DNA of 64,000 nt from Rotaria socialis (taxonomy: Eukaryota > Rotifera > Eurotatoria > Philodinida > Philodinidae), in the NCBI GenBank assembly GCA_905331475.1, contig CAJNYU010002347.1, positions 1 through 64,000 on the forward strand. The letters run 5' to 3'. The notes below the pieces were generated by a model, which worked only from the letters and a program-made list of their open reading frames with translations, had not been told where the DNA came from and searched no databases. Positions 36,282-49,800 of this stretch are shown here, one piece after another (positions within the stretch are counted from its first letter, which is position 1; each line of letters starts with the position of its first letter). The position numbers and the translations under genes were made by a program.

Positions 36282-38148
36282 AATGGGGTGCAGATACCGT
36301 CGTCTGTAAAAGAGAAAACACGATAGAACCTGGCTGCTTGTGGACCCTTTAGCGCCGGCCCCAACGGGCGATAAGCCTATGGGAGATTATTATTATTATT
36401 ATATTCTTCTATAATATTCCTACCATTCCTGTTAAAACAGGTAATGGTTTTTGACTGAATTTCTCGATAATACACTCGGTTTTGTAATTTTCAATGATAA
36501 ACTTATTTTATTTATTATTTTTTCGCCTCACAACATACTTTTTATTCAACTTTGTAAAAAAATACTTGGATTACATGTATCCAGAAAGCAAACAGCAAAT
36601 GGCAGAAATCTTAATATCGTTTTTAGCAAGCTAGATAGAAGGAAATTGGCACTAGTGAACATAAATTGAATGTAAACGTAAGCTTCTTTAAATTTTAATC
36701 TGCCTAGGTGAATAATGATACGTTGACGAAACGCAAAGCAATTTACAAGAAAGTATTGGTTGTAAAATTGACATCGCAAAGTATTTGTTTGACTTTAAAA
36801 ATATGATTTTAACGAATATTACAGCTGCTATTATTGTCTTCTATAATTACATCAAATTCGAATCTTTATTTTAGTCTTTGTTGCTTTGAAATATTCAATT
36901 AATAAAAAAATATGTTCAATAGTAATTACACAAATTTAATAGGCAAACGAATGAACACTTATTTGAAAGATCTTTAACGAATATTTATGAGAAGAAACTA
37001 AAAAATACGATATTCAGTTCTTTTCATTGTGAGTATCGTACTTTATTCTACACATTGTCATCAGCTTTTTTTGTGTTATTTAATGATGATACAAATTGAA
37101 TAACAATTCTTTACGTATTGCAAGTACCGAATGATACGCGAGTATCCAAAGTATTTCAATAATATTTATCAAAACATGTTAGACTTTGAATGAGTTTTGT
37201 TCTATTCATAAATAAAAAGAAAAAAGAAGTTAGGAGTTAGAATAAATGAAATGAAAGTATCAAGATCGAACTTGAGAAATCTTTTTTCTAATTTTTAATC
37301 GGACGTTTCGATCGCCTAAAAATATCGCTCGAAAATGACGATTTTGAAAGGTTTTTATTGTTTCAAGGCTTTAAAATAATTAAATGACATCATCAACAGA
37401 TGCTAGTTTATATTGAATTCAAGTTAATGAATCATAGAGATAATGAAATATTGACAGAGACATCTAACATAATAAATGTATTGACCATTTTAAAATTTTG
37501 ATTCGATTGTTTTGTTTTGCGAAGCATAGCATTTCTGTAGTTCGTCGCGAATTCTTCTTTTCTTTTACTTTCTCGAAGTACGCATCACATCTTGTCGTTT
37601 TGTTGTGCAATGATCTCGAGAACCGAAAATCATAGAAAAGTCATTGAAACGGGAAATGAAAGTATTAAGAAGGAACTTTTAACATTCGTTTTCGAAACTT
37701 CAATTTGAAGTTCCGTTCACTCACAAATGTCGTTCTAAAATGACGAAAATGAAAGAAATTTGTGCTTTCTAAGTTTACGATAATTAATCGACCAATCGAA
37801 ATCGACCCTTAAGAATGTATCGCTAAGTAAGACAAGAGTTTTCTCAGTGATGAATTTCATCATGACAACATAAAAAGTATTCAAGATTTCTCTGAATTGA
37901 AGATTTTTCGTGAAGATCCGATTCGAGCTTCGTATCGCATTCGTATTCGAGTTTTACTCGAATACCATCTAGTTTATCTTTGCATTTTCCCTTGTGCTTG
38001 AAACTAACAGCCTCGAGATACGTCAACCATATCTTTGATTAAATTTTACAACGAATGAACCATACATTTTATTTGAAAAAAACAACATATTTGACAACAT
38101 AAAAAGTGCAGCAAGAAACACATTGATATACAACAATTCGAATATAGA
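36282..38148. other. Region beyond the gap, no genes recognised
   Basis: The first 85 bp (36282-36366) are GC-richer than anything around and read as no ABCB exon. The remaining 1.8 kb is AT-rich without a supported gene. Two diverged similar segments at about 37245-37395 and 37650-37800 suggest an old tandem duplication. Missing ABCB N-terminal exons are not found here. Confidence 0.5.
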
Positions 38149-41021
38149 TCATTTAAATAAAAATTTAAATTTAATTAAATATCGTAATCGAACTTGTTTG
38201 GCATCATAAACAATAAATTCATTGTAATTCAATGAATAGCCTTTCGCGCTGTGTGCTGTTGCTGCTTCACCGGGACCCATTGGCACAGTAATATCACCAC
38301 TACTATTTATAACAAAAAAAAACAATATTTCTTTTATTTTTCGCACAAAACAAGCAAACTTACAATTTAACTTCATTCTTTGCACTCGGTGCAACAGATC
38401 CAAGTGCTTTCACACTGGAACAACCTGTAGGTAATTTATGTGCATTACTATCAGAATGAAATAATTCATTCCATTTGCCAAGAGCAACCTAAGTAATCGA
38501 ACCGTGACGATCATACGGACTACAATAAAAACTTACTTCAGAAAGAAGTAGAAGGCCCACATTTTTATTTCGATCCGGATAACAATAATTAGCACTTTTG
38601 CTACTCATATCAGCGAAATATAAACCTTTGCCAAACATATAACCAGTCTATATTATTTTTGAAAAACGAATTAAAATTCTTAGACGAATTTTTTTTATTA
38701 CTTACAACAGGTGCTTCGGGCGGTGCGATACGTAGACCTTGACTCATGATACCGGCAAAATTAGTTAAGCGAGATCCATGCCTTAAAACGACCGAATAGT
38801 AGAGTTCAGATGTCCGGACTTAAATTTAACTTACCACAGAAGCATTTTGTTGCCGACATTATTGAATGAATCTTTTTCGCCTTCTCTATCAACTTCAAAA
38901 ACATCTTCAATTTGCATCTTATAGAGTTGATGTGTTGCTGCGTGTGTTGATTGAAGATAGTCGTCAATTAATTTATAAACCTCATCTGTCTTATTGATTG
39001 GATTCAATTCACATTTTAATTTTTCATACTGTTGATCAATTGGATTGAGATTATTGTTTTCATTCGTAGTCAAAGAATTAAATACAACTTCAATATCGTC
39101 AAGTGCTTCGAGTAATTCCATTTCGTGTTTTATTTGTTTACTTGTTTTTATTAACGGTGGAGTATGTCGACCGAATTCATGTGGAACTAAAGAAAAAAAA
39201 GATTCATTCAAGTGTAAAATAAAAAGATGGAGATCGTACTTCTTGTATAATACGTATTATTGGCTTCGACAAAAGCCGCATTGAAATTATTTGTATCGAT
39301 AAAAGATTCGATCTCTTTTAATGCGGCATAGCCAGCTTTAATTTGTACAGAACTAAGTTTACCTGAAATGATAAAGATGATTAAATGAAATAGCGAATGA
39401 ATTTCGTTGTACCAAGAGGATTCTTTTTGGCATCGAATTTCATTTCGAGTAGTGCTTCTTCCATTAAACGTATATTACAAACTAATTCAATCAGATCTTG
39501 AACGCGTTTGTCAAGTTTCGATTCTGGTATGGGCCGACTTTTAAGTTCTTCGAGAGCTGCTTCACGTTTTTTCTTGTTTTCTTCACTTTCATCGCTAGTT
39601 TTAGAAGTCTGCAAGAACAAAATCAGGTAAAATAAAATGGGGAAAATTCGATTTACCGTCGGATTATAATCAAGTTTAACATAATCATATTTTCCGGAAT
39701 ATTTCGTAAATGTATCACGATGATAAAAGTCATTTTTTGTTTTCTCACTGAATCTATGTAGAAAATGAATGGTATTACTCAAGCTTTCAAAAGACGGATA
39801 CCATCTTCCCATTACTCATGAGATCGTATCGCCTTCTCAATTATGATTACTATTTACTTTTGACAGAAGCATCGTTTGGCATTGGCTAAATCTGCGCCGA
39901 AGTTTTCCAAAGATACTTGTCCGGTATAACCCACACGACCCCTAAATGAAAAATACACATAAATAATTGGTCAATTGAACATTTTAATCTTACCAACGTA
40001 ACCAAACATGATAACTTTTACTCTTGTTATCTTCGAGAAGTTGAATCAAATAAAATTTATTATTATTATTTCCAATATTTGTCTAACGTGAAACAAGTAG
40101 ATTTACACTCGACAAAAATCAATGGGTCTTACTTGATTTAGCATACAATCAAATATATCTTTATTTTCGGTATAAACATGAGCTTTTCCCAGTAGATTTT
40201 TACATTCAGCATCAACAGGGGCTTGTCCGGCTATTGTTGTTACTGTTCGTACTGCACAAAAAGAACAAAAAAACATATTTATAACGAAAAAACTGGCGAT
40301 GCCATTATTTACCCGAGCTTTTCTCTGAGCCAGATGATGCTGATACTGCACGTTTTTTAGGCGTACTTTCACTGGGTTCTTCATCGTTTTCTAATGTACG
40401 TTTGGTCGATGTTTTTGGAATAGTCGATGGTATTTTCGCCACTAAATAAAGACGAATTTAATATAAAACAGAGGAAAATTTAAAACAACGAACTTGATTT
40501 AACGCGATGGATTTTTCGAGTGACTTTAGTGCTTGTATTTGTTTGAATTAATTTCTTCAGATCAATATCATAGGATCGATTTTGACAAGTAACGGATAAA
40601 CTTGTTTGATCAGCAACAATTGCATCAGCAATTTTAATCATAACATCAACCGAATAGGCTTCCCATTTCTTATTTTGATCTTGCCATTCATAACCATAGA
40701 ATCCATTTTCATCTTTCAATTCAAGGCAAACACGAATCCGACGCATAAATTTTGTTTTCTTATTTACTTGTACCATATCGTCAAATTTAATTGTCATACT
40801 CATCTCATCAGATACTTTAATATCAACCTACGAACAATGTTTACGATAAATAAAAGAAAAGAAAAAAATGTATCTCTTACTTCTTTGTTTCCAGCATCGA
40901 ATGCTTGAGATATTTCCTGTTGAATACTAATTTCATATTGTTGCCAAATACCTTTGTCACCTTCCCATTCCCATTGGCCATTATGACCGGATACAATAAC
41001 AGTAGTGCTGCTACTTGCCAT
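38149..41021 (-). CDS. Poly(ADP-ribose) polymerase with two WWE domains and a WGR domain
   Basis: Fourteen exons: 41021-40881, 40827-40494, 40441-40313, 40251-40133, 40082-39994, 39941-39858, 39753-39657, 39608-39413, 39362-39240, 39186-38835, 38781-38706, 38647-38537, 38488-38364, 38302-38149; 709 aa. Two N-terminal WWE domains: first with [15 protein letters not shown] and later MRRIRV, second with [15 protein letters not shown] and RKIHRV. A Lys/Ser linker (TPKKRAVSA) follows, then WGR ([14 protein letters not shown]), the helical regulatory domain, and the ART fold with the H-Y-E triad: His556 (WHGSRL), Tyr590 ([17 protein letters not shown]), Glu687 (YNEFIVY). From WGR on it matches PARP1/2/3. 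It should make poly(ADP-ribose) at DNA breaks in the nucleus; WWE domains bind iso-ADP-ribose, suggesting self-reading of its product. Confidence 0.94.
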
Positions 41022-41541
41022 ATTCTATTTGGAACTAAATAAGACTCTAACAGCACAAATACGTTTTTGTTCTCCCTATTTATCAATACTCTAACCGCAA
41101 AATAGTAATTGACAACTGATGGTGCAAGAAAAATAATACTATTATTGGCTAGAACGTCGGTTTGGCAGTGCTCGTATACGAACGACATCTTCGAGTTTAA
41201 AAAAATAGGGAATATTTTTCCATTGAAAATTGAACTCATGACAACACACAATCGATATCGGTTCACTGTGATTGCTCAAAAAGAGAATAAATGGTATCTT
41301 AGATACCTCCAGCGAATAAGCAATTCACATGAATAGAATGATTAAGAATACATTCTCCTAAATACCAAGATTTTCTCTTGTATAGAAAAAAATCATCCAC
41401 TCTCAATAGATATCTAAGTTGACCATAGAAAAGTACACGAACTCATTGAATGAGAATTTATGAGAACATCACATTCCTTCTGATTTCACTGCAAAGATCA
41501 AAACGATAAAATAGTATTTTCTTACTGCAGATATTCTATTA
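41022..41541. promoter_or_regulatory. Shared divergent promoter of PARP (-) and KATNIP (+)
   Basis: 520 bp between two start codons pointing apart. No TATA box stands out; the region is AT-rich with no other gene, so it must contain both promoters. Confidence 0.5.
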
Positions 41542-44500
41542 ATGACTGATAATAATATTGAACCTTCTGATCCATTACGACAAATATTTCGAAGTCAAAG
41601 TGCTGTAAGAACGATAACTATAGAATTTCCTTTTGTTTTCACTATTGCACTTTATCGATTAGGTCCCGAGACCTCGTACTACAGCGCGTAGTAAATATTA
41701 TGATTATTTGAAGAAATTACAAGAAAAAAATAAAATCAGTAAAGAATATCGTGATCAACATAAATCAAATGATGATTATTTAAAACAACGTGAAAGTGGT
41801 TTTCAATTGTATGTAAACGGAGTTCATAATGCTCCACCTCGTCGAGCATCTTCTGCGATGCGTAACAGAATCGATGATTCATCTAATCGAACTCAAACGC
41901 CGGCACTGTTCCTATCAAATTTTACATCTCCGACTTTATCAAAAACACCTAATCGATCAAATTCACGTCGTCGTCATTGGATATCAACAGCACAAACAAC
42001 AATTAAAACTGGCGACGGTTCCATAGTAGCTGATATTAATTCTCAACATAAAATTGAATTTGATCCAAGCCAACGGCAATCTCCTGCTACTAACAATCAA
42101 ACCACCTATCGGCTAAAATCATCAGTCAGCGTCGATCAAAGTTGGATGCCGGATTGGTTCAAAAATAATAATAATAAATCACCTGTAAAATCAAATGAAG
42201 ATGACAGTCTTTGTAAGTGTTAAACCATGCTGAGAATTTTTTGTTGAAAAAAAAGTTCTCTTTTTTTCTTCTATAGCTTTATCTCTTGATGATATACCAA
42301 CGGGCACTCAACAACAAACCTATCGTCTACCGACAGCGGTTGGTAGGTAAGGTTATTCTATTACTTCTCTATCTTCATTGTAATATAATGGAACACAATC
42401 AGAAAAAAAATAAGGAGTTCTCTGGGTTTTTTTTTCTTTCCTGTCGCTCACGATCGTTACGCATTGAAGAAGGCATCTTGACAACGTTGATCAAAAATAA
42501 GAAAGAACGGCACACAATGGTGATTTTTTTTCTAGCATCTATTTTTCTTTATTAATTGTCAAACAAACGAATATTATTTAACCAGAAATGAGTCGTCGAG
42601 ATATACCGAAAGTTCCCGCCACTGGAAGATACAACGTGCCAAGACCGGGAGAAATACGACCGGGTAATAATACGATTAAAAAAAACATAATAATATTCTA
42701 TCATTTAATTGTTGAATAACTCACTCCATAATCAGTAAAAAACATGCGCGTCGAAAAAATGTAACTTGTTGTTTTCGTTATAAATTCTATTAGTTTTCAC
42801 CTCTCTTAAAAATCTGTAAAGATACAATCCTATTTATTATTAAAATATTAAAGCACTCAAATGCAGTACTTACATTTTTCAAGAACTTGAAATTAATTCT
42901 TATAATTAAAAATATTTAATTATTATCTAAATAGGAGCCCGTCTTGCTGGAGGCGATTTGATGAAGAGTAGTAGTACACATGCAACTGGCCAACGCTCGC
43001 ATACGAGTGGACCCTCAAAAACTGTTGACAGTCTTGATCTGGAAAATTTTTTACAGCCAAAGTAAGTTTTATGCATACGAAGATTGCAATTTTCTTGATT
43101 ATTTTTCTTTTCAGAGAAGTTCATATTGGATCTGATAGTAACGATCAAAAATCTTCACACCCACAACAATCGTCAAATAAACGAAATCCGTTTCGAGATA
43201 ATGCTTCTAATGGTATGGTGACATTTAATTTTTGTTTTTGTTTTTACCATTGAAAATAATTAGATCGTCCAGCAGATTGGCTTGAAAGATCAATTACTCA
43301 AATTGATCTCTTCAGTCGACGGCATCGTGGAATGCTTGAAAGTATGAAACAACAATTTTTTTAATTAACTCATGCATTATTCTTTTCACTAGATGAACAA
43401 GCTGACGAATATTTGCCAAGCGGAGCAGCAAAGCCCGATAATGAAAATGACGAAGAACAGTAAAAGAAACAAAATAAATCTTAATTATCTTATCTACTGA
43501 AACAACTTCTCTAGATTTTCTATTCCTGAATTACCTCATGGCGAACAATTAGTTTTCACTTTGAAAACAACTTGGGGCGATCGTCACTATGTTGGTTTAA
43601 ATGGTATTGAAATTTTTTCTGCAGAAGGTCATCCAATAGCAATTAAAAAGGTAACGCACAATTTCTATTGTATTCAGTTTATAGAAAGAAAAAAGCTTTC
43701 TCAATAGATCGCAGCAGATCCACCCGATATAAATATTCTACCTGAATATGGTAATGATCCACGCGTAGTAAAAAATCTTATTGATGGAGTAAATAAAACT
43801 CGCGATGATATTCATATGTGGCTTGCACCATTTACAGCTGGGAAAAATCATTTTATTTATATTACATTTGAACATCCAACTAGAATTGCCATGATTAGAA
43901 TATGGGTAAGATTTCTAACTGTTTGATCTCAAAAGATACGGGTGAATTCATTCTCAGTCTAAATTATTTATTCAATCATGTTCTCAACTTTAAAGAATTT
44001 CCGGTTCGTATGCTTCGTGTCCTTTGCATTTTCCCACAATTATAGCCTACGATACGTATACTTTTTCTAAATAAGAAACCAGTCGACTATTCATGTTTTT
44101 ATAATCGTTTGTATTTGGTACCGGTTTTTTGTTATAGCTGCCTCAGACTGTCTCTCTGTATTTATTTTTCCTTCCTTAGAATTACAATAAAAATCGTATT
44201 CACTCAACACGTGGTGCAAAAGATGTAGATATATTACTCGATGGTCGCGTCATCTTCAAAGGAGAAATTAGTCAAGCTTGCGGAAATATTATTGCTACTA
44301 ACGATCCATCATCTTATGGAGAAGTTTGTAAAAATATTTTTTTGTTCATATAGAAAATCGATTTTTATTTTTCATCTAGACTATTTTATTTACGACTGAC
44401 GATCATATTCTTGAAAAAATATCAACTTATGATGAGATGTATGTCGATCAAGAAACGACTCAAGACGATGATGAAAATATGAAAACAGCTACGAACCAAT

Positions 44501-46675
44501 CGATCATGAAGGGAACTGATGTAGGTTTAGTTTCGATACAAACTATTTCGTTGTAAGGAAGTTATTTGTTTAAATAGGTTCGACCAATGACACGTGCTAC
44601 GTTACGGCGCCCTTTTACAGCGATGCGTTCATCAGCTAGTAATCAAGTAGCGGAATTTTACGGGAAAAGTATATTGGTTTTTTTCCGAATTTTTAAATCA
44701 CATGAATCGATTTTTAGAATTAATTTTAACCATAACAGAAACATGGGGCTACGAAGATTTTTGTGGTTTAACTGGTGTGGAAGTTGTAGATGTTAACGAT
44801 GCTGACTGTGTTATACAATCATTCGATGCTCGTCCTCGTGACATAACTGTACTTCCGGATTGTAAAAATGATGTTCAAACACTTGATAAGTAATAGAAAA
44901 AAAGCGCCTTGATTTTATTTTAAATTATTATTCTAGATTATTCGATGGTGAGAATCTGACATGTAGCGACAATCATATGTGGCTGTGTCCATTCAATAAG
45001 AAGGATAAAGTTCGAATTATAATAACATTAAGCGTATCGAAAAGGTTGCATGGCTTACGCATATGGAATTATAATAAATCATCCGAAGATACTTATCGAG
45101 GGGTTTGTGTTTTTTGTGAAGAGAGAACCAAAAGTTGATATTCATTTAATTAGATTAAACGACTTCATGTACAATTAAATGATAAAATCATTTCACCGCG
45201 ACAAGGCTTTCTATTACGGCGTGCCCCTGGTCACTGTTATTTTGATTTTGTACAAGAAATTGTATTTGCTCACGGAAAAGCCATGAGTGAAGACGATCAG
45301 CGACGCAAACAAAACAAGTAGGAACATACTTCCATGTATAGCATACGAAGATTTACTCTGTATTGCAGGGAAACATCAGGCAGTAGTCGTGATGGTGCTT
45401 CAGATATTTCAATGCCAAATGGATGTAAGTTATTTATAGTAACGGATAAGGTGTAGGTAGAGTAAACTAGTGTTTCTATTAATCTAATCGGATAAAAATG
45501 AATTTTCATTTGTATGGTCATTGTGATTTTCTCGCGTGATAGTTTGTGTAGTACACAGCCACGAGGCCCGAACGGTTTTGTTTTTACACACATCCGAAGT
45601 ATTACTCTTTTTCGAATAAATCCGATTCAGCAGTGAGAAAAAAATTCGTAGGAAAGTTTTGATTCTTTTCTTTTTTAGTTATCTATGAATTTCAACTCCA
45701 TTCAACACATGGTGATGCTTATTATATCGGACTGAATGGTTTAGAATTCTATAATGAAAACGGTGAACAGATTGGTTTAGTTGAGCAAAGTAATTGATTT
45801 TGATGCACGGAAAACAAAACGGAAGTTCTTTTATTAATAGATATTGCTGCGTGTCCACATAGTGTAAATACACTCAATCCAGGTACGGACGATGATGTTC
45901 GTACACCTGACAAGTTAATCGACGGTGAAAATAATGATGCCGATGGTACACATTCTTGGGTTGCACCTATTTTACCAAATGTGGTATGTAGATCGGCTAA
46001 AATATGAAGCCAAACCAAAAAAGGAAATACATTATTTCTTATTTAAGATCAATCGAGTTTTTGTTATATTCGATCGGCCGACATCTGTATCTATGATAAA
46101 AATATGGAATTACGCTAAAACACCCAATCGTGGTGTGCGAGAATTTTCTGTATGTAAATTTGTTTCGAATGATAAAATAAAATAAAATAATATTTTGATT
46201 TCTTAGTTACTTGTCGACGATTTACTTGTTTGGACCGGTATATTAGATAAAATGAGTGATAACGAAAAACATAAACAACAAGTACCCTTTAATACGATTC
46301 TATTTTCCGACGAAACGATGCTTACAGATCATGAAAAGCAAACAGTTTTAGAGTAAATATTTTCGAATTTACTTTCTTTCAGGTCTCAGTACATTTTTTT
46401 CCTTCTCTAGAAATAAAACGTCATCTGATAATGCATCCGGTCATATATCAAATAAACACGAAGCTGTTGATTACTGTAAGTAATTATTTGATTAGAATAG
46501 CTACTGTTAATTGAGGCTAAACTATCTACCAAACATCTGGAAAGACATTTGACTTTCACCAGGATTCCGCAATCTTTCTTGCAAGATCATTTGAGAATAA
46601 TTTGTAACATCTTTATTTGTTTTTTAGCCAAACGACCAACGACCTCAGTTCCACGAATGCAAAGAAAGCGCTAAA
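41542..46675 (+). CDS. KATNIP: KATNIP (katanin-interacting protein, KIAA0556-like)
   Basis: Twenty-three exons: 41542-41604, 41663-42212, 42277-42342, 42586-42663, 42935-43061, 43115-43212, 43264-43341, 43393-43459, 43515-43650, 43708-43905, 44180-44323, 44380-44520, 44578-44668, 44718-44889, 44937-45102, 45154-45317, 45369-45424, 45679-45789, 45841-45983, 46048-46149, 46207-46352, 46411-46475, 46629-46675; 1002 aa. The N-terminal third is basic and disordered. Three repeated beta-rich modules follow, each with a pattern such as TWGDRHYVGLNGIEIF, HMWLAPF and IRIWNYNK (also TWGYEDFCGLTGVEV and HGDAYYIGLNGLEFY). These are the DUF4457-type repeats of KATNIP, with the family block GFLLRRAPGHCYFDFVQEI. 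KATNIP acts at the ciliary base with katanin and microtubules. Human KATNIP is about 1600 aa; this one is much shorter, mainly through its disordered parts. Confidence 0.9.
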
Positions 46676-46899
46676 AACGAAACATTTTTGTCGTTCGTCA
46701 GATTTTTGTTTCTATAATTCGCACTAAATTTTCTTTATTATGTAAAATTAAATTAAACGGACACAAAAAAATGAAAATTATTAAATACTGTTCTCATCAC
46801 CACCATAATTTCATAGATAGAAGAAGAGAAAAGTCACATGAGTTTTAACTTCACTGGGATGAAATCTGACCCGGAAGAAAAATAATGAAAATTTTGTAT

Positions 46900-49800
46900 T
46901 CACTTATTTGATGCAATGGGTTTTGAGGAAAGAAATGAAGCAGACGTTGGCATCATATAACCACGTGGTCGAACCAAATAGGTTGTCATGTTACCTTTAC
47001 CTTTGACATATATTGATCCACGACATTCGCATGGATATCCATGTTCGAATAAAACTTTTTGAGTTTCTTCCGGTACCTGTGTAATGATGATTGAAAATAA
47101 TGAATAGATCAATTCTTTTTTTTTTGACTTACATGAATGCAGCTAACAACACCAGTGCTATCCATACGCGATGCAACATTAACTGTATTTCCCCAAATAT
47201 CATATTGAGGTTTTTTGGCACCAACAATACCTGAAAAAAGATTCATGTTGATTAAAAGCACAAGATACATCTTAAAATGTTCTGTCTATAGACTGCTAAA
47301 GTTAAGTATTGAATTTTTTCGAAAGGTAAATCGCTCAAACGTATTTTTTTATGGGAGACGATTATTCAATTACCAGCAACAAGAGGACCATTGCACATGC
47401 CAACACGCAATTTGAAATCATTGAAACAATCCCGATTAATTCCTTCAAGTACTGCAATCATAGCAAAAGCAAATTCCGCAAGTGCAACAACATTTTGATT
47501 ATATCGTTCTCTAGTCTAAATTAAAAAGAACAACCCTAAATTCAAATTCATATAAACAAATCTTTTATTCGTACCATCCTATGTTCGGCACCCGGATTGA
47601 GACCAGCAGCTGCCATGTACGTACTACCAATAGTTTTTATTTTCTCAACACAACTAAATTTGTTCTTATCCAATAACTAAATAAAATCGAATATTAACAA
47701 AAAAAAAACAAATCTTGTATTTCTCATAACAAACTTTATCGAATTCTGCAATGATTTCATTGAGTAACCTTAAACATTCTAAACCATCATTATTAGCATC
47801 GGATTGAACATAGAATTCTTTAAAATCCGGTATGGATGCAAACATAACAACCACATTATCATAACTTTCATGATATAAACCCTAGAAGCATAAAAATAAA
47901 CGAATAAATCAACATAATTTCCTATTGCCCGTTAGTCGGTAGAGGGCGCTGGTGTTCATTTGTAATTCGACATTCATTTCAGAATTATCAATTATTACCT
48001 GACTCATATTTTCTTTGAGAATTATTTCAGCCACATGTTTCGGTAGAATATTTTCTAATAAAAGTCGACTAATAGTGCTCACGGTTTCTGCTTCATGTTG
48101 TTCGTGTTGAAATTTAACTGTCCATAGCAGATCTAATCGACTCATATATTCAATCTAAATACGAGAAAAAAAAGTGTAATGACTATTTGTTTTTTGCTGA
48201 TTGAATTTATTTACCCGTCGGTCAAGACCGATTAACAAAAGAATAAAGAAGAATACTTCGAGCGTTGTTTGTATAAGCAATAAATTACTTGTTAAGCCAT
48301 TACTATGAGCGATAATATTATAGACATGAAAATAATGCGAATAGGATACATAAATAGCTGCCGTTACAATCATAATGAATGCTTTAAGAAGAAAATATAA
48401 ATGCATAAATGATGAAACAGTTAATAAAGCCAATTGAATAAGTAATATATGAAATTCGAAATGACGACATGATTCATAAGTTTCAGAGTTCACCGACGAT
48501 GGAAGAACACTAATCGCTTGAGTCGGTAGAATATGAGCCTAAAATGAATGGTGCATTCGTTCGCGTCTAGGAAAACTTATACTTCATGTTATCGCTCGCG
48601 ATGAGTTGAACGAGGGCTAATAGCCCTCTGTTAAGCGTGCCTCCCAGAAGATTGTCCTCGTCATCACAAGATTTAAAATAGCAGAAAAACGACCTGCATG
48701 CACCTGTTTTGTATTATTTTATATCAAATTTGCTCGTATTCAAAGTCTTTTAGTATTTTCGCCTCACATTATTTTTACATTCGAATGAAACCTCAAGGAT
48801 AAATCCAAGGTTTGTTTGAGTAGATTGATGATGTTGACGAAGTGTTTGCTGACAGACAAAATAAGGCGCCATAAAAAACATCAGCTGCGCTAAATAACTT
48901 CAACATTTATTAGCTATTAGAATGTATTCATTCCTTTAATTGCGAAAAGAAATATCCCGGATCCACCGACTTTCGGCTGTTATCCTTCACGTATCTCTAT
49001 AAAGATAGAACAGCATTTACTTGATTGTTGATATTTTGTGTATAAGAAACATTTGCTACGAATGTTGTATTGGTGTATATTCCATTGGCGGCATTTGGTT
49101 TGAGCCACGATATAGCAAATGGTGTTAGAATACAAACAGATATTAATATAAGAGTTACAGGCAAACGAATAAAATAATAATGTGTAACTAAATAAGTTGA
49201 TTGGTCTAATAGCGAACGATGATTGTCATGTTGTAACTGAAAACGCAAATGTGCAAGAAAAACATTCTCGTGTACAAGATCAATTCACATACTTTTGACA
49301 AATCAACAACACAGAGTAACGCTGCTATACCAAATGCACATGCACCAATAAGTACCAAAACAAGAAAAAGAGCATTTCTATATAAAAAGAAAAGAAACAA
49401 TTTATATATTTATGGGAAAAAAATAATTTTCTATAAAATACTTTTCTAAGATCAATGCTTGAATAAGTAAAATAACTAGAAACACACAAGCTGCATTGAC
49501 AACATAATATCGATAGCATAGGTCGGGCAATGAACGAAACAAGGATTCATTAGCCGTTCGATTTTCTTCGTCATCATCTACAACTGTTTGATCTTTCCTT
49601 GCTTGTTTACTAAATTCAAGTGTAAATGGCTCAAGATCATTTGTACTTCGCCGACGACGTCTACAGAAATAGAAAATTTCTAAGAAATTCTTCTTTGAAA
49701 AATTCTTCTACTTTACGTGCAAGAAAATGAAGTTGCTAATGGTTTTAAATTATCTTCGAGCAGTACAAAACTTTTTGCCGCATCAGATTTTTCCGTGTCA

